Positions 22,642 through 33,013 of a stretch of DNA of 63,676 nucleotides are shown one piece after another. The stretch spans positions 1-63,676 of the forward strand of contig JAKCCP010000396.1 in assembly GCA_021841985.1 (NCBI GenBank). The letters run 5' to 3'. The notes beneath the pieces are model-generated. The model was not told where the DNA came from and made no database searches. It saw nothing but the letters and a program-made list of their open reading frames with translations. Numbering within the stretch: position 1 is the first letter of the stretch; every line of letters begins with the position of its first letter. A program made the translations under genes and the position numbers. The stretch comes from Pseudomonadota bacterium (GTDB lineage: Bacteria; Pseudomonadota; Alphaproteobacteria; Acetobacterales; Acetobacteraceae).

Positions 22642-24291
22642 ATGTCCCACCCGATCCGCTCCGCCATCTATACGCGCAAATCCTCCGAGGAGGGGTTGGA
22701 GCAGAGCTACAACTCGCTCGATGCCCAGCGCGATGCCTGCGCCGCCTATATCCTGTCGCAGGCCGGGGAGGGCTGGGCGCTGCTGCCGCAAACCTATGAC
22801 GATGGCGGCTTCTCCGGCGGCACGCTGGAGCGCCCGGCGCTGCAACGCCTGCTCGGCGAGATTGAGGCGCGGCGGGTCGACGTGGTGGTGGTCTACAAGG
22901 TCGACCGCCTGACCCGCGCGCTCGCGGATTTTGCCCGCATCGTCGAGATCCTGGACCAGAACGGCGCCAGCTTCGTCTCGGTGACCCAGGCCTTCAACAC
23001 CACCACCAGCATGGGGCGGCTGACGCTCAACGTGCTGCTCTCCTTCGCCCAGTTTGAGCGCGAGGTTACCGGCGAGCGCATCTGCGACAAGATCGCCGCT
23101 TCCAAGAAGCTCGGTCTGTGGATGGGGGGCATCGTTCCCCTCGGCTATCGTGCCGCCGGGCGCACGCTCGAGATCGTCGAGGCCGAAGCGGCGACGGTGC
23201 GCCACATCTTCCGCCGCTACGAGGAACTCGGCTCGGTGCACCGGCTGCGCGACGAACTGGCCGAAGCCGGAATCATCTCAAAACGCCGGAGCGATCGCGC
23301 CGGCCGGGTGATCGGCGGCAAGCCATACGACCGCGGCGCGCTCTATCACCTGCTGCGCAACCCGCTCTATTGCGGCGACATCCGCCACAAAGAGGTGAGC
23401 CACCCTGGCCGGCATCCGGCCATCATCGCGCGCGAGACGTTCGACGCCGTGCAAAAGCGGCTCGATGAAGCCCCCGGGTCTTCAGCCAGGCCCAGGGGAA
23501 GCAACCCCAAGGGAAGCCCCACGGCGCATCTGGAGACGCCCGGCATCAAGGCGCCGCTCACCGGCCTGATTTTCGATGCCGCCGGCAGCCGGATGACGCC
23601 GGTCAGTGCGCGCAAGAAGGGCGGGGCGGTGTATCGTTACTACGTCTCCCTGCCTCTCCTGACCGGCCAGCGTGGCGCCATTGGCGCCTGCCGGATCAAC
23701 GCCGTGCGGCTCGAGCAGCAGATTGCTCGCTGCCTCGCCCGCATCGGCCTCGTCCCCGCCGATGGCGAAATAACCGACTGGACGGTCGTCCGGCGGCATC
23801 TCCGGCGGGTGGCCATCGGCGGCGAGCGGCTCAGCCTGGTGCTCGCCCCCGCTGATGCGTTGCCGGAGCCTGATACCCTGCGCGCCCGGCTCGGCGGCAA
23901 CGCTGACATTACGTCGTCCGACGAAGGCATCACCGTGCGCGTGCCGCTGGAGACCGCGCGCCGCAGCGGCGGGATGGCCGTGTTCCACCCCGGCGGCGCG
24001 GCGCCGATCGAGCGATCCGAGCGAGACCCGACGCTGGTCTCCGCCCTGATCCGCGCCGAGGCCTGGAAGCGCCGCCTGCTCGACGGCCAGGCCGCGAACC
24101 TTGCAACCATTGCCACAGCCGAGGGGGTGACCGCCGCCTACATCACGCGGATGGTGCGTCTCGCCTTCCTCGCCCCCCACCTCAAGCGCCAGATCCTGGA
24201 AGGGCGCCAACCCGCCACGCTCACCTTGCAGCACCTCATGACCCGCCCGATCCCGCTCGCCTGGGAGCAGCAGGCGTTCGGCCGGCCGTGA
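22642..24291 (+). CDS. Large serine recombinase (site-specific integrase)
   Basis: Resolvase-type catalytic domain at the N-terminus: RSAIYTRKSSEEGLEQSYNSLDAQRDAC places the nucleophilic serine in the YTRKSS segment, followed by VVVYKVDRLTRAL and FAQFEREVTGERICDKIAASK. A recombinase domain follows (LGYRAAGRTLEIVEAEAATVRHIFRRY...LRNPLYCGDIRHKE), then a zinc-ribbon-poor C-terminus ending in an HTH-like segment. 549 aa, full length. It is the last gene of the DUF3489-DUF2924 cassette and lies about 250 nt from a tRNA-Ser gene. It could move the cassette, and perhaps the neighbouring defence genes. Confidence 0.9.
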   Translation: MSHPIRSAIYTRKSSEEGLEQSYNSLDAQRDACAAYILSQAGEGWALLPQTYDDGGFSGGTLERPALQRLLGEIEARRVDVVVVYKVDRLTRALADFARIVEILDQNGASFVSVTQAFNTTTSMGRLTLNVLLSFAQFEREVTGERICDKIAASKKLGLWMGGIVPLGYRAAGRTLEIVEAEAATVRHIFRRYEELGSVHRLRDELAEAGIISKRRSDRAGRVIGGKPYDRGALYHLLRNPLYCGDIRHKEVSHPGRHPAIIARETFDAVQKRLDEAPGSSARPRGSNPKGSPTAHLETPGIKAPLTGLIFDAAGSRMTPVSARKKGGAVYRYYVSLPLLTGQRGAIGACRINAVRLEQQIARCLARIGLVPADGEITDWTVVRRHLRRVAIGGERLSLVLAPADALPEPDTLRARLGGNADITSSDEGITVRVPLETARRSGGMAVFHPGGAAPIERSERDPTLVSALIRAEAWKRRLLDGQAANLATIATAEGVTAAYITRMVRLAFLAPHLKRQILEGRQPATLTLQHLMTRPIPLAWEQQAFGRP

Positions 24292-24543
24292 TCGCCGCGC
24301 CCGAGATCGCGGGTCCGTTCCCTGGTATGGCGAGCCCGTAGCCCTGATCCTGAACAGCACGCCCGCGCGGCTCAAACCAGACCGTCACCGAGGCGGCGGA
24401 GACAAAGCACCGGAATCGCCGGCAAATCGGCGCCAAATCCGCTCTTCGCCCCCCCGCAGAGACGCCCCGGATCCGAAAATCCACCGCAAACAGCCCAGGG
24501 TTTCGATCAAGGAAGCCTTACCGGCGGTTCACCAGAGACTGCC
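24292..24543. other. Intergenic gap before tRNA-Ser
   Basis: 252 nt with no supported ORF. I looked for a second copy of the tRNA 3' end that would mark an attachment site and did not find one. Confidence 0.4.
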
Positions 24544-24633
24544 TGGCGGATGGGGTGGGATTCGAACCCACGGTACGCTTGCACGTACGGCGGTTTTCAA
24601 GACCGCTGCCTTCAACCGCTCGGCCACCCATCC
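24544..24633 (-). tRNA. tRNA-Ser (anticodon UGA)
   Basis: Read on the minus strand it starts GGATGGGTGGCCGAGCGGTT and ends GTTCGAATCCCACCCCATCC plus G and an encoded CCA. The acceptor arm pairs GGATGGG with CCCATCC, the anticodon loop is CTTGAAA with TGA as anticodon, and a long variable arm (CGTACGTGCAAGCGTACC) shows the class II shape of tRNA-Ser. Confidence 0.97.
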
Positions 24634-24694
24634 GAGACGTTAAAGCGGGGCCGGCCCTTGAGATACTGCGAATCTCGCTCGGCTTGACCGTGGG

Positions 24695-25120
24695 TCACGC
24701 CGTCGTCGTTGCCTCCTCCGCCTCACTCGGCTTCGGGCCGCTGTCCTGGCCCTTGGCAGCAGGATCGCGATCGACCAGCTCGATGACCGCCATGCTGGCT
24801 GCATCGCCATACCGAATCCCCGCCTTCAGCACGCGAGTATAGCCGCCAGCTCGCGCCTTGTAGCGATCGGCGAGAGAGCCGAACAATTTCGTGACGATCT
24901 TGTCGTCACGCAATTCGGCATGGGCGAGGCGGCGCGCATGCAGGCCGCCGCGCTTGCCGAGCGTGATCAGCCTCTCAGCAACCGGGCGCAGCTCCTTGGC
25001 CTTGGGCAAAGTTGTAGTTATCTGCTCGTGCTTCAGCAGGGCCACCGCCATGTTGCGAAACATCGCAAGGCGGTGGCTGGATGTCACGCCGAGCTTGCGG
25101 CCCGCTATTCCATGACGCAT
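24695..25120 (-). CDS. rplQ: Large ribosomal subunit protein bL17
   Basis: Binds near the peptide exit tunnel of the 50S subunit. N-terminus [37 protein letters not shown] without break is the family signature. The last about 20 residues (after [15 protein letters not shown]) are an acidic, Ala/Glu-rich extension often seen in alphaproteobacteria. Last gene of the alpha operon, 21 nt after rpoA. Confidence 0.97.
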   Translation of the reverse strand: MRHGIAGRKLGVTSSHRLAMFRNMAVALLKHEQITTTLPKAKELRPVAERLITLGKRGGLHARRLAHAELRDDKIVTKLFGSLADRYKARAGGYTRVLKAGIRYGDAASMAVIELVDRDPAAKGQDSGPKPSEAEEATTTA

Positions 25121-25141
25121 GGTAGTAATCTCCCGGCAGGC

Positions 25142-26161
25142 TCAGAACGGCTCGTCCAGCCGCTTGGCGATGTCCTCAATATTCTCTGGCGGCCAGCCCG
25201 GCACCGTCAAGCCGAGTGAAAGACCCATGGTGGCCAGCACTTCCTTGATCTCGTTGAGTGACTTGCGACCGAAATTAGGAGTGCGCAGCATCTCCTGCTC
25301 GGTCTTCTGCACGAGATCGCCGATATAGATGATGTTGTCGTTCTTTAGGCAATTGGCACTGCGCACCGAAAGCTCAAGCTCGTCAACCTTCCGCAGCATG
25401 TTACGATTGAACGGCAAATTATCCTGCGGTTCGTCGGTGCGCGCGTGATGCGGTTCATCGAAATTGATGAATAGCTGTAGCTGATCCTGGAGAATGCGCG
25501 CAGCGAGCGCGACCGCGTCTTCCGGGCTCACCGTACCATTGGTCTCCACGGTGAGCAGCAGCCGGTCGTAATCGGTGACCTGGCCAACCCGCGTCGGCTC
25601 GACTTTGTAGGAGACCCGCCGCACCGGAGAGTAGATCGCATCAACCGGCATCAGCCCGATCGGGCTGTCCTCCTCGCGATTCTGGCTTGCCGGGACGTAG
25701 CCCTTGCCAAGTTCGACGGTGAATTCAATGCCGAGCTTGGCGCCGTCATCGAGCGTGCACAGCACGAGATCACGATTCATGATCTCGATATCGTGCCCGG
25801 TCTGGATCTGCCCCGCTTTCACCTCGCCGGGCCCAGTCGCCTGCAATACCATGCGCTTCGGCCCCTCGCCATGCATGCGGAGCGCCAACTGCTTGATGTT
25901 CATCACGATGTCGGTGACATCCTCGCGCACGCCGGGAATGCTGCTGAATTCATGCAACACGCCGTCGATCTTGACCGATGTCACCGCCGCTCCTTGCAGC
26001 GACGAAAGCAAAATCCGCCGGATAGCGTTACCGAGCGTCATCCCGAAGCCGCGCTCCAGCGGCTCCGCGATAATAGTTACGGTACTGGATCGATCGGCAC
26101 CCGGCTCGACCCCCAGCTTTTCCGGCTTGATCAGAGACTGCCAGTTCCTCTGGATGATCAC
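25142..26161 (-). CDS. rpoA: RNA polymerase alpha subunit
   Basis: Scaffolds RNA polymerase assembly and contacts UP elements and activators. 339 aa with the N-terminal domain ([59 protein letters not shown]) and the C-terminal helix-hairpin-helix domain ([37 protein letters not shown]). Lies between rpsK and rplQ as in other alphaproteobacteria, though rpsD, which sits between rpsK and rpoA in gamma-proteobacteria, is absent. Confidence 0.98.
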   Translation of the reverse strand: MIIQRNWQSLIKPEKLGVEPGADRSSTVTIIAEPLERGFGMTLGNAIRRILLSSLQGAAVTSVKIDGVLHEFSSIPGVREDVTDIVMNIKQLALRMHGEGPKRMVLQATGPGEVKAGQIQTGHDIEIMNRDLVLCTLDDGAKLGIEFTVELGKGYVPASQNREEDSPIGLMPVDAIYSPVRRVSYKVEPTRVGQVTDYDRLLLTVETNGTVSPEDAVALAARILQDQLQLFINFDEPHHARTDEPQDNLPFNRNMLRKVDELELSVRSANCLKNDNIIYIGDLVQKTEQEMLRTPNFGRKSLNEIKEVLATMGLSLGLTVPGWPPENIEDIAKRLDEPF

Positions 26162-26249
26162 GCTTGCCTCATGAAGAAGTTATAGACATTTTCAGCGAAA
26201 TTGCGCATCCGACTGCCGCGCGCAAGACTAGGTGGTCGCCGGGGCGGCG

Positions 26250-26645
26250 TCAGACGCGCCGGCGCTTGCGCGGCCGGCAGCCATTATGCGGGATCGGCGT
26301 GGTGTCACGGATGGCGGTGATCGAAAAACCCACCGTCTGCAAAGCCCGGAGCGCGCTCTCGCGCCCGGAACCGGGGCCGCTCACCTCGATTTCGAGCGTC
26401 TCCATGCCATGTTCGCGCGCCTTGCGCCCGGCATCCTCGGCGGCGACCTGCGCCGCATAGGGCGTCGATTTGCGGCTGCCCTTGAAGCCCTGGCTGCCCG
26501 CGGAGGACCAGGCGATCGCATTGCCTTGCGGGTCGGTGATGGTCACCATGGTGTTGTTGAACGTCGCCGCGACATGAGCAACGCCGGAGCTGATGTTCTT
26601 GCGTTCTTTCTTACGGGTTCGCGCCGGCGTCGCGGGCTTCGCCAT
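26250..26645 (-). CDS. rpsK: Small ribosomal subunit protein uS11
   Basis: Platform protein of the 30S subunit that contacts the mRNA exit region. 131 aa with [42 protein letters not shown] and the C-terminal [11 protein letters not shown]. The N-terminal basic stretch ([17 protein letters not shown]) is usual. Follows rpsM by 51 nt in the alpha operon. Confidence 0.98.
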   Translation of the reverse strand: MAKPATPARTRKKERKNISSGVAHVAATFNNTMVTITDPQGNAIAWSSAGSQGFKGSRKSTPYAAQVAAEDAGRKAREHGMETLEIEVSGPGSGRESALRALQTVGFSITAIRDTTPIPHNGCRPRKRRRV

Positions 26646-26696
26646 GATTTCCGTCCTGTCCTGATCTGCAACCGAAAGCGGCGCTTGCGCGTCGCG

Positions 26697-27074
26697 CTAT
26701 TTCGTTACTTTCTTCTTGCCGGCGATTGCCACCGCCTTGCCTTTGCGGGTGCGCGCATTGGTGTGGGTGCGCTGCCCGCGCACTGGCAGACCGCGGCGAT
26801 GGCGCAGGCCGCGATAGCAGCCGAGATCCATCAGACGCTTGATGTTCATCGCGTTCTCGCGTCGTAGGTCGCCCTCGACCCGGTATTCGCGATCGATCAG
26901 CTCGCGAATCCGTAACACCTCATCATCGCTCAGCTGATTGACCCGGCGCGCATCGGCGATCCCAAGCTTGCGGCAGATTTCCTCCGCCTTGGTCGGCCCG
27001 ATACCATAGATATAGCGCAGACTGATCGTCACCCGCTTGTTCGTGGGAATATTCACCCCGGCAATACGCGCCAC
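26697..27074 (-). CDS. rpsM: Small ribosomal subunit protein uS13
   Basis: Head protein of the 30S subunit, forming bridges to the 50S subunit and contacting P-site tRNA. 125 aa starting [34 protein letters not shown] and ending with [21 protein letters not shown]. First gene of a unit that has its own predicted promoter (27233-27260) and a 5' leader hairpin. Confidence 0.98.
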   Translation of the reverse strand: MARIAGVNIPTNKRVTISLRYIYGIGPTKAEEICRKLGIADARRVNQLSDDEVLRIRELIDREYRVEGDLRRENAMNIKRLMDLGCYRGLRHRRGLPVRGQRTHTNARTRKGKAVAIAGKKKVTK

Positions 27075-27197
27075 GCCATTTCACTCCTCAACAGCCCGGC
27101 AACCGCGCCGGAGCAGACGACATCCCAGCAGGCCACACCCCGAGAACACGCCCAAAAGCGCCGACGCGCCAAACCATTACCTCGCGGGAAAGACGCT

Positions 27198-27218
27198 GCA
27201 CCCCCGAACCGGGGGTGC
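27198..27218 (-). promoter_or_regulatory. Leader hairpin of the rpsM (alpha) operon
   Basis: GCACCCCC and GGGGGTGC pair perfectly around a 5-nt loop, and outer CTCGCG/CGCGAG arms could extend the structure. It lies about 10-30 nt after the start expected from the promoter at 27233-27260 and well before the rpsM start. No U-run follows, so a regulatory or stabilising leader structure is more likely than a terminator. Confidence 0.5.
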
Positions 27219-27232
27219 CACGCGAGTTGCGG

Positions 27233-27260
27233 ACTATACGGTCCAAAACCCCTGAGTCAA
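27233..27260 (-). promoter_or_regulatory. Predicted sigma70 promoter of rpsM-rpsK-rpoA-rplQ
   Basis: Minus strand: -35 TTGACT (27260-27255), 16-nt spacer, -10 TATAGT (27238-27233). Both hexamers match consensus at five of six positions. It sits directly after the adk stop codon, in the 196-nt adk-rpsM gap. Confidence 0.7.
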
Positions 27261-27270
27261 TGTCTTGTGA

Positions 27271-27975
27271 TCAATTTTTCGTGATAATGTCCGCCAGCAC
27301 ACTCTCGATTTCGGCGCTCACTTGGTCAATCTCGGCCATGCCGTCAACCACAAAGAGTTTCCCCTGGGCGCGGTAGTGCGGTAGAATTGGCGCGGTCTGG
27401 CGATGATAGGCGGCGAGCCGGGCGGCCACCGTCTCGGCGTTATCATCGCTACGGCGGATGAATTGCTTGCCACCGCAGACATCGCATGTCCCGGCAACCC
27501 GTGTTGGCTTAAAGCGGTCGTGATAGCTGGCACCGCAGGTGGCGCAGGTGAAGCGCCCGGCGATCCGCGCCACCAGCGCCGCGTCATCGACCCGGAGTTC
27601 GATCACCGCCTTCAGGCTCAGCGCGAGCCGCGCCAGCATCGCATCCAACGCCGTCGCCTGCGGCACGGTGCGGGGAAAACCATCGAGAATAAAACCCCTG
27701 GCGCAGTCCGGCTTGGCGATGCGCGCGGCGAGCATGGCAATGATGATCTCGTCGGGCACCAGCGCGCCGGCATCCATGATCGCCTTGGCCTGCAGCCCGA
27801 TCGGGCTGGAGGCGGCAACCTCGGCGCGTAGCATGTCACCGGTCGAGACCTGCGCAATGCCATACCGCTCTTCCAGGCGCTTGGCCTGAGTCCCCTTGCC
27901 GGCCCCCGGCGGGCCGAGCAGGATCAGGTTGAGCCCACCCGCCATCCCCCCCTCTGCCATATTCCCCCCTGCCAT
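27271..27975 (-). CDS. adk: Adenylate kinase with zinc-finger LID
   Basis: Interconverts ATP+AMP and 2 ADP. P-loop [21 protein letters not shown]-site [13 protein letters not shown], and a LID carrying four cysteines ([11 protein letters not shown]...GTCDVCGG, C-x2-C and C-x2-C), which is the structural-zinc form. I chose the ATG at 27975 because AAGGGA lies 7 nt upstream; ATGs at 27960 and 27945 (closest to the family start) are equally open, and the extra N-terminal residues are only Gly/Met/Ala rich. Starts within 2 nt of the secY stop. Confidence 0.95.
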   Translation of the reverse strand: MAGGNMAEGGMAGGLNLILLGPPGAGKGTQAKRLEERYGIAQVSTGDMLRAEVAASSPIGLQAKAIMDAGALVPDEIIIAMLAARIAKPDCARGFILDGFPRTVPQATALDAMLARLALSLKAVIELRVDDAALVARIAGRFTCATCGASYHDRFKPTRVAGTCDVCGGKQFIRRSDDNAETVAARLAAYHRQTAPILPHYRAQGKLFVVDGMAEIDQVSAEIESVLADIITKN

Positions 27976-27976
27976 C

Positions 27977-29320
27977 TCAACGTCCCTTGCCACGCACCCG
28001 CGCCTTGCGGATCAGGCCTTCATACTGATGCGCCAACAGATGCGACTGGATCTGGGTGATGGTATCCATCGTGACCGAGACAATGATCATTAGGCTGGTA
28101 CCGCCGAAATAGAACGGCACGCCATAATGGCTGATCAGAATCTCCGGCAGCAGGCATACCGCCGCCACGTAGAGCGCCCCGATGGTGGTCAGGCGGGTAA
28201 GAACAAAATCAAAATACTCGGCGGTCGCATTGCCTGGCCGGATGCCCGGGATAAAGCCGCCGTATTTCTTGAGATTGTCCGCCGTCTCCTGCGGGTTGAA
28301 CACCACCGCCGTGTAGAAATAGCAGAAAAATATGATCAGCGCCGCGTAGAGCACGATATAGAGCGGCTGGCCATGACCGAGCTGGCTGGTCACCCAGGTC
28401 ACCCAGCCAGGCCCGGTGCCATGCGCGAATCCCGCGACCGTCGCCGGGATCAGCAGGATGGAGCTGGCGAAAATCGGCGGAATGACACCCGAGGTATTGA
28501 GCTTGAGCGGCATATGCGTCGCATCACCGCCGAACATGCGGCTGCCGACCTGGCGCTTGGGATATTGCACGACGACGCGGCGATGCGCCCGTTCCATGAA
28601 TACGATGAAGGCGATCACCCCCACCGCGATCACCATGAAGCCCACGATGAATACCGGCGACAGCGCCCCGGTACGGCCCAGCTCGAGCAGATTGGCCAGG
28701 GCATTGGGCAGATTGGCGACGATGCCGGAAAAGATGATCAGGCTGGTGCCGTTGCCGATGCCACGCGCGGTGATCTGCTCACCGACCCACATCAGGAACA
28801 TCGTCCCGCCGACCAGCGTCACCACCGCGCTCACCCGAAAGAACCAGCCGGGGTCGATCACCGCGGGGCCAAAACTGCCGCGCATGCTCTCAAGCCCGAG
28901 GGTGATGCCATAGGCCTGGAACATGGCGATCAGCACGGTGAGATAGCGGGTGTACTGGTTCATCTTTTTCCGCCCGCTCTCGCCCTCCTTCTTGAGGGCC
29001 TCGAGCGAGGGTAGTGCCGCCGACATCAACTGCACGATGATGCTGGCGCTGATATAAGGCATGATGTTCAAGGCGAATACCGTCATGCGCCGAAGCGCGC
29101 CGCCGGTGAACATGTCGAACATGCCGAGGATGCCGCCGCCATGCTGCGCCATCATCTCGCCCATCACCGAGGTATCGACCCCCGGTAGTGGAATATAGGT
29201 GCCGACGCGATAGACGATCAGCGCGCCGAGCGTGAACCAGATGCGTTTTTTGAGCTCGGTAGCTTTCGAGAACACGCCAAGATTGAGTGATGCCGCCAGT
29301 TGCTCGGCTGCCGAGGCCAT
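27977..29320 (-). CDS. secY: Protein translocase channel subunit SecY
   Basis: Pore of the Sec machinery in the inner membrane. 447 aa with about ten hydrophobic segments. Visible signatures: [19 protein letters not shown] in TM1 region, the plug and TM2 region [64 protein letters not shown], and the C-terminal [15 protein letters not shown]. Located between rplO and adk as in most bacteria. Confidence 0.98.
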   Translation of the reverse strand: MASAAEQLAASLNLGVFSKATELKKRIWFTLGALIVYRVGTYIPLPGVDTSVMGEMMAQHGGGILGMFDMFTGGALRRMTVFALNIMPYISASIIVQLMSAALPSLEALKKEGESGRKKMNQYTRYLTVLIAMFQAYGITLGLESMRGSFGPAVIDPGWFFRVSAVVTLVGGTMFLMWVGEQITARGIGNGTSLIIFSGIVANLPNALANLLELGRTGALSPVFIVGFMVIAVGVIAFIVFMERAHRRVVVQYPKRQVGSRMFGGDATHMPLKLNTSGVIPPIFASSILLIPATVAGFAHGTGPGWVTWVTSQLGHGQPLYIVLYAALIIFFCYFYTAVVFNPQETADNLKKYGGFIPGIRPGNATAEYFDFVLTRLTTIGALYVAAVCLLPEILISHYGVPFYFGGTSLMIIVSVTMDTITQIQSHLLAHQYEGLIRKARVRGKGR

Positions 29321-29428
29321 TCGTCTTACCCCTCACCTACGCGCGACATGGTTAACCCGCGCTCGCCTACGCGCCGCCCAACGGTCAGGCGGAAACCAGC
29401 GCGTAAAACCGCGGCGCGACCGCCGCCA

Positions 29429-29914
29429 TCAGGCCGCCTTCGCCGCCGTCGGCACCGTCGTGCGCACCGTTCCGCCGGCCTGCTCCACCGCCGCGATCGC
29501 CGCCGCCGAGGCGCCGCTCACGGCAATGTTAAGCGGTTGCGTGATCGCCCCGGTTGCCAGCAGCCGAACGCCCGCGAGCTTGCCGCCGCGCACCAAACCT
29601 GCCGCGCGCAACACCTCTTCGGTGATCGGCTGCGCCGGGTCGATCCGCCCCGCGCTGACCGCCGCCTGCAGCGCGCCGAGATTGACCGGCGCATAGACCT
29701 TGCGGAACAGATTGACGAAGCCACGCTTGGGCAGGCGGCGATAGATCGGCAGCTGGCCGCCCTCGAACCCGTTCAGCGCAACGCCCTCGCGCGCCTTCTG
29801 GCCCTTGACGCCCTTGCCCGACGTCTTGCCCTTGCCGGAGCCGATGCCGCGGCCCAATCGCTTCGAGCGCAAGCGCGCCCCGGGATTGTCACGCAATTCA
29901 TTGAGCGCCGTCAT
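29429..29914 (-). CDS. rplO: Large ribosomal subunit protein uL15
   Basis: Early 50S assembly protein. 161 aa starting [42 protein letters not shown], with the Gly/Lys-rich N-terminal arm that threads into rRNA, then [15 protein letters not shown]. Start overlaps the rpmD stop by 4 nt. A 108-nt gap separates it from secY. Confidence 0.97.
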   Translation of the reverse strand: MTALNELRDNPGARLRSKRLGRGIGSGKGKTSGKGVKGQKAREGVALNGFEGGQLPIYRRLPKRGFVNLFRKVYAPVNLGALQAAVSAGRIDPAQPITEEVLRAAGLVRGGKLAGVRLLATGAITQPLNIAVSGASAAAIAAVEQAGGTVRTTVPTAAKAA

Positions 29915-30111
29915 CGCTCTGCCCCTCCCGGCACATCATCCACTTTCACGAGATGCGCCACCTTGCGGATCATGCCACGCACCGAAGGCGTATCCTCCAC
30001 ATCCCGGCACCGGCGCAACTTGTTAAGGCCGAGCCCGATCAGCGTCTCGCGCTGCCCCGGCTTGCGCCCGGCGGCGGAGGCGATCTGCGTCACCCGCAGC
30101 ATCTTAGGCAT
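29911..30111 (-). CDS. rpmD: Large ribosomal subunit protein uL30
   Basis: Small 66-aa protein: [34 protein letters not shown] and [11 protein letters not shown] are the uL30 core. The frame is open further upstream, but that part is inside rpsE, so ATG 30111 is the start; it overlaps rpsE by 8 nt. Confidence 0.95.
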   Translation of the reverse strand: MPKMLRVTQIASAAGRKPGQRETLIGLGLNKLRRCRDVEDTPSVRGMIRKVAHLVKVDDVPGGAER

Positions 30112-30682
30112 CGGCCACCTCCAGCGCCGCGGGTGTCTCGCGCCGGCCCAGCAGGTCAGAAACTTTCTTGCCGCGCCGCGCCGCGACACTGCGTGGGCTG
30201 GCACAGCGCTGCAGCGCCGCGAATGCCGCCTTCACCATGTTATGCGGATTGCGGCTGCCGAGGCTTTTCGCCACGACATCGCCAATGCCAAGCGTCTCGA
30301 ACACCGCGCGCAGCGGCCCGCCGGCAATAATCCCCGTGCCCGCCGGCGCCGAACGCAGCACCACTGCCCCCGCACCAAAATGCCCCTCGACATCGTGGTG
30401 GAGCGTGCGTCCCTCGCGCATCGGCACCCGGATTAGGGTGCGCTTGGCGCGCTCGGTCGCCTTGCGAATGGCCTCCGGCACCTCGCGCGCCTTGCCCGCG
30501 CCATAGCCGACGCGCCCCTTCTGGTCGCCGACCACGACGAGGGCCGCGAAAGCGAACCGCCGCCCCCCCTTCACCACTTTGGCAACGCGGTTGATGGTGA
30601 CGAGCTTGTCGATAAACTCGTCACCGCCATCGCGATCCCGATCGCGCTCGCGGCCGCGGCCTTCTCTCGGTTCCCGTGCCAT
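30104..30682 (-). CDS. rpsE: Small ribosomal subunit protein uS5
   Basis: Part of the 30S decoding-accuracy region. 192 aa with a charged N-terminal extension ([20 protein letters not shown]), then [51 protein letters not shown] and [19 protein letters not shown]. Confidence 0.97.
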   Translation of the reverse strand: MAREPREGRGRERDRDRDGGDEFIDKLVTINRVAKVVKGGRRFAFAALVVVGDQKGRVGYGAGKAREVPEAIRKATERAKRTLIRVPMREGRTLHHDVEGHFGAGAVVLRSAPAGTGIIAGGPLRAVFETLGIGDVVAKSLGSRNPHNMVKAAFAALQRCASPRSVAARRGKKVSDLLGRRETPAALEVADA

Positions 30683-30693
30683 GCTTCGTTCCT

Positions 30694-31056
30694 TCAGAAG
30701 GCGAGCCCGCCTTCGCGGGCTGCCTCGGCCAGCGCCTTGACGCGGCCATGATAGAGATAGGAGCCGCGATCGAACACCACTTCCTTGATGCCTGCCGCCA
30801 CCGCGCGCTCGGCGATCAGCTTGCCGACCGCCGCCGCCGCCGCCGTGTTGGCCCCGCTCGCCGCCGCCTCGCGGAGGCTGCGCTCGAGGCTGGAAGCCGC
30901 CGCCAGTGTCCGCCCAGCGGCATCATCGATCACTTGCGCATAGATATGCCGGCCCGAGCGGAACACCGAAAGCCGTACCCGTCCACCGCTCTTGCGGCGC
31001 AGTTGAACGCGCAGCCGCTCGCGCCGGCGCGCCTGAAGATCCTGCTTGCCACTCAT
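30694..31056 (-). CDS. rplR: Large ribosomal subunit protein uL18
   Basis: Binds 5S rRNA. 120 aa starting [22 protein letters not shown], then [29 protein letters not shown] and [23 protein letters not shown]. The ATG at 31056 shares a base with the rplF stop; the longer open frame lies in rplF and is a shadow. Confidence 0.96.
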   Translation of the reverse strand: MSGKQDLQARRRERLRVQLRRKSGGRVRLSVFRSGRHIYAQVIDDAAGRTLAAASSLERSLREAAASGANTAAAAAVGKLIAERAVAAGIKEVVFDRGSYLYHGRVKALAEAAREGGLAF

Positions 31057-31589
31057 TACTTCTTCTTGCCCTCTTTGCGCCGGATGGTCTCGTCGAGATA
31101 GCGCACGCCCTTGCCCTTGTAGGGCTCGGGCGGTCGGAACGCCCGGATCTCGGCGGCCACCTGGCCGACCAGCCGCCGATCGATCCCCTCGACCTTGATC
31201 GAGGTCGGCTTTTCGCAACTGATGCGAATGCCCGGCGGGATCGGATAGATCACGTCATGGGAAAAACCAAGATTGACCACCAGGCTCTGGCCCTGCACGG
31301 CGGCGCGAAAGCCGGTGCCGGTGATCTCCATCGCCCGTGCGTAGCCACTCGAGACACCGCGCACCATGTTGGCGACGAGCGCCCGCGTCGTGCCCCACAT
31401 CATCCGCGCCTGGCGCTCCGCACCGCGCGGCGCGACCTTCACCGCGCCATGATCAACCACGACGTCGACATGCTCGGAAAGATCGAGCCTGAGTTCCCCA
31501 AGCTTGCCTTTCGCCGATAGCGTCCTGCCCGCCAGCGCCACATCGACGCCCGGGGGAATGGCGACCGGGTATTTGCCTACACGCGACAT
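31056..31589 (-). CDS. rplF: Large ribosomal subunit protein uL6
   Basis: Near the factor-binding site of the 50S. 177 aa from [17 protein letters not shown], with [14 protein letters not shown] and the C-terminal [28 protein letters not shown] site precedes ATG 31589. Confidence 0.97.
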   Translation of the reverse strand: MSRVGKYPVAIPPGVDVALAGRTLSAKGKLGELRLDLSEHVDVVVDHGAVKVAPRGAERQARMMWGTTRALVANMVRGVSSGYARAMEITGTGFRAAVQGQSLVVNLGFSHDVIYPIPPGIRISCEKPTSIKVEGIDRRLVGQVAAEIRAFRPPEPYKGKGVRYLDETIRRKEGKKK

Positions 31590-31602
31590 TGTTCCCGCTC
31601 CC

Positions 31603-32001
31603 TCAGAACACCCGGCACAGCACTTCGCCGCCAACATTGGCGGCGCGCGCCTCGGCATCGCTCAACACGCCACGCGGCGTGGACAGGATGGAAACGCCGA
31701 GCCCGGCATAGACCCGCGGCAATTCCTTGATTTTGGAATAGACCCGTCGCCCCGGCTTGGAAATCCGGGTGATTTCCTTGATCACCGGCTCGCCGTCATT
31801 GTATTTCAGCTCGATGCGCAGCCGGGCCACGCCCGGGCGCAGTTCCTCGGCGGCAAAGCCGCGGATGAAACCCTCGCGCTTCAGCACCTCGAGCACATTC
31901 GCCCGTAGGCGCGAAGCCGGGGCAACGCAAACGCTGTGCCGCGAGCGCTGGGCATTGCGGATGCGCGTCAACATGTCGCCGAGCGGATCGGTCATCGCCA
32001 T
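31603..32001 (-). CDS. rpsH: Small ribosomal subunit protein uS8
   Basis: Central 16S rRNA-binding protein and, in other bacteria, the translational repressor of the spc operon. 132 aa from [19 protein letters not shown]-terminal [34 protein letters not shown] precedes the chosen ATG at 32001. Confidence 0.97.
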   Translation of the reverse strand: MAMTDPLGDMLTRIRNAQRSRHSVCVAPASRLRANVLEVLKREGFIRGFAAEELRPGVARLRIELKYNDGEPVIKEITRISKPGRRVYSKIKELPRVYAGLGVSILSTPRGVLSDAEARAANVGGEVLCRVF

Positions 32002-32014
32002 GTCCGTTCCTCTC

Positions 32015-32320
32015 CTACCAGCTCGCCTTGACCACGCCGGGGATCTGGCCAGAGCTGGCAAGATCGCGCAACGCGATGCGGCAGAGCTTGAATTTCCGAT
32101 AGTTCCCGCGCGAACGCCCAGTCAGTTCGCAGCGCAGACGCACCCGTACCTTAGCGCCATTGCGCGGCAATTGCGCGAGCTTCATCGTCGCCTCGAAGCG
32201 GTCCTCGACGGGGCGCGTCCGGTCCATCACCACCGTTTTTAACGCCGCGCGCTTAGCCCGATCGCGCGCCGCCAACCGTTCGCGCATCTTGTTGCGATTG
32301 ACCGCGGAAAGCTTGGCCAT
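32015..32320 (-). CDS. rpsN: Small ribosomal subunit protein uS14 (long, zinc-free type)
   Basis: 101 aa: [77 protein letters not shown]. The length and the lack of a CxxC pair mark the zinc-independent type. Confidence 0.97.
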   Translation of the reverse strand: MAKLSAVNRNKMRERLAARDRAKRAALKTVVMDRTRPVEDRFEATMKLAQLPRNGAKVRVRLRCELTGRSRGNYRKFKLCRIALRDLASSGQIPGVVKASW

Positions 32321-32409
32321 GTTTCTCTATCCTCCGGAACCTACCAAACGAATTACCATCGGGTGGTTTTCCCTGAATGCCTATCTGCGGGATCTCGTGG
32401 TGCCGTGGT

Positions 32410-33003
32410 TCATGCCGCGAACGGGATGTCAAATCCCTTGAGCAGCGCCTTCGCCTCGGCATCGGTGCGCGCCGTGGTGACGATGACGATATCCATCCCG
32501 CGCACGGCATCGACCTTATCATAGTCGATTTCCGGGAAAATGATTTGCTCTCGGAGACCCATCGCGAAATTTCCCCGCCCATCGAAACCCTTGCCGCCGA
32601 TACCGCGGAAATCGCGCACGCGCGGCAGCGCCACCGTTACCAGACGGTCGAGGAATTCATACATTCGCGTGCTACGCAGCGTAACCTTGCAGCCGATCGG
32701 CAGCCCCTTGCGGATCTTGAACCCGGCGATCGCCTTCTTCGCCGCCGTCTTGACCGCCTTCTGGCCGGCGATCAACGTGAGTTCGGCAACCGCCGCGTCG
32801 AGCTTCTTCTGATCCGCTGTCGCCTCGCCAACCCCCATGTTGATGACGATTTTCTCCAACCGCGGCACCTGCATTGGATTGCGGTAGCCGAATTCCGCCT
32901 GCAGCTTCGCCCGCAGTTCCGACAGATAGCGCTGCTTCATCCGCGGCGCCGCGCGCTGCGCTACCGAACCATTCGCCACCGGGCGTTTCTCGCTCTCGCT
33001 CAC
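32410..33003 (-). CDS. rplE: Large ribosomal subunit protein uL5
   Basis: Binds 5S rRNA and P-site tRNA. 197 aa. Start is GTG at 33003 with GAGGAG upstream; homology begins in [43 protein letters not shown]. Other signatures: [18 protein letters not shown] and [23 protein letters not shown]. The open frame further upstream lies in rplX. Confidence 0.95.
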   Translation of the reverse strand: MSESEKRPVANGSVAQRAAPRMKQRYLSELRAKLQAEFGYRNPMQVPRLEKIVINMGVGEATADQKKLDAAVAELTLIAGQKAVKTAAKKAIAGFKIRKGLPIGCKVTLRSTRMYEFLDRLVTVALPRVRDFRGIGGKGFDGRGNFAMGLREQIIFPEIDYDKVDAVRGMDIVIVTTARTDAEAKALLKGFDIPFAA

Positions 33004-33013
33004 GCCACTCTCC

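Noticed and set aside
1..24543. A CRISPR array belonging to the III-B locus
   Set aside because: No series of regularly spaced repeats was found on either side of the cas genes inside the window; it must be elsewhere or beyond the left edge.
24544..24633. tRNA-Ser as attachment site of the recombinase cassette
   Set aside because: No duplicated tRNA end was found near 21571-21829 or elsewhere in the accessory region, and serine recombinases do not typically use tRNA genes. Proximity alone is reported instead.
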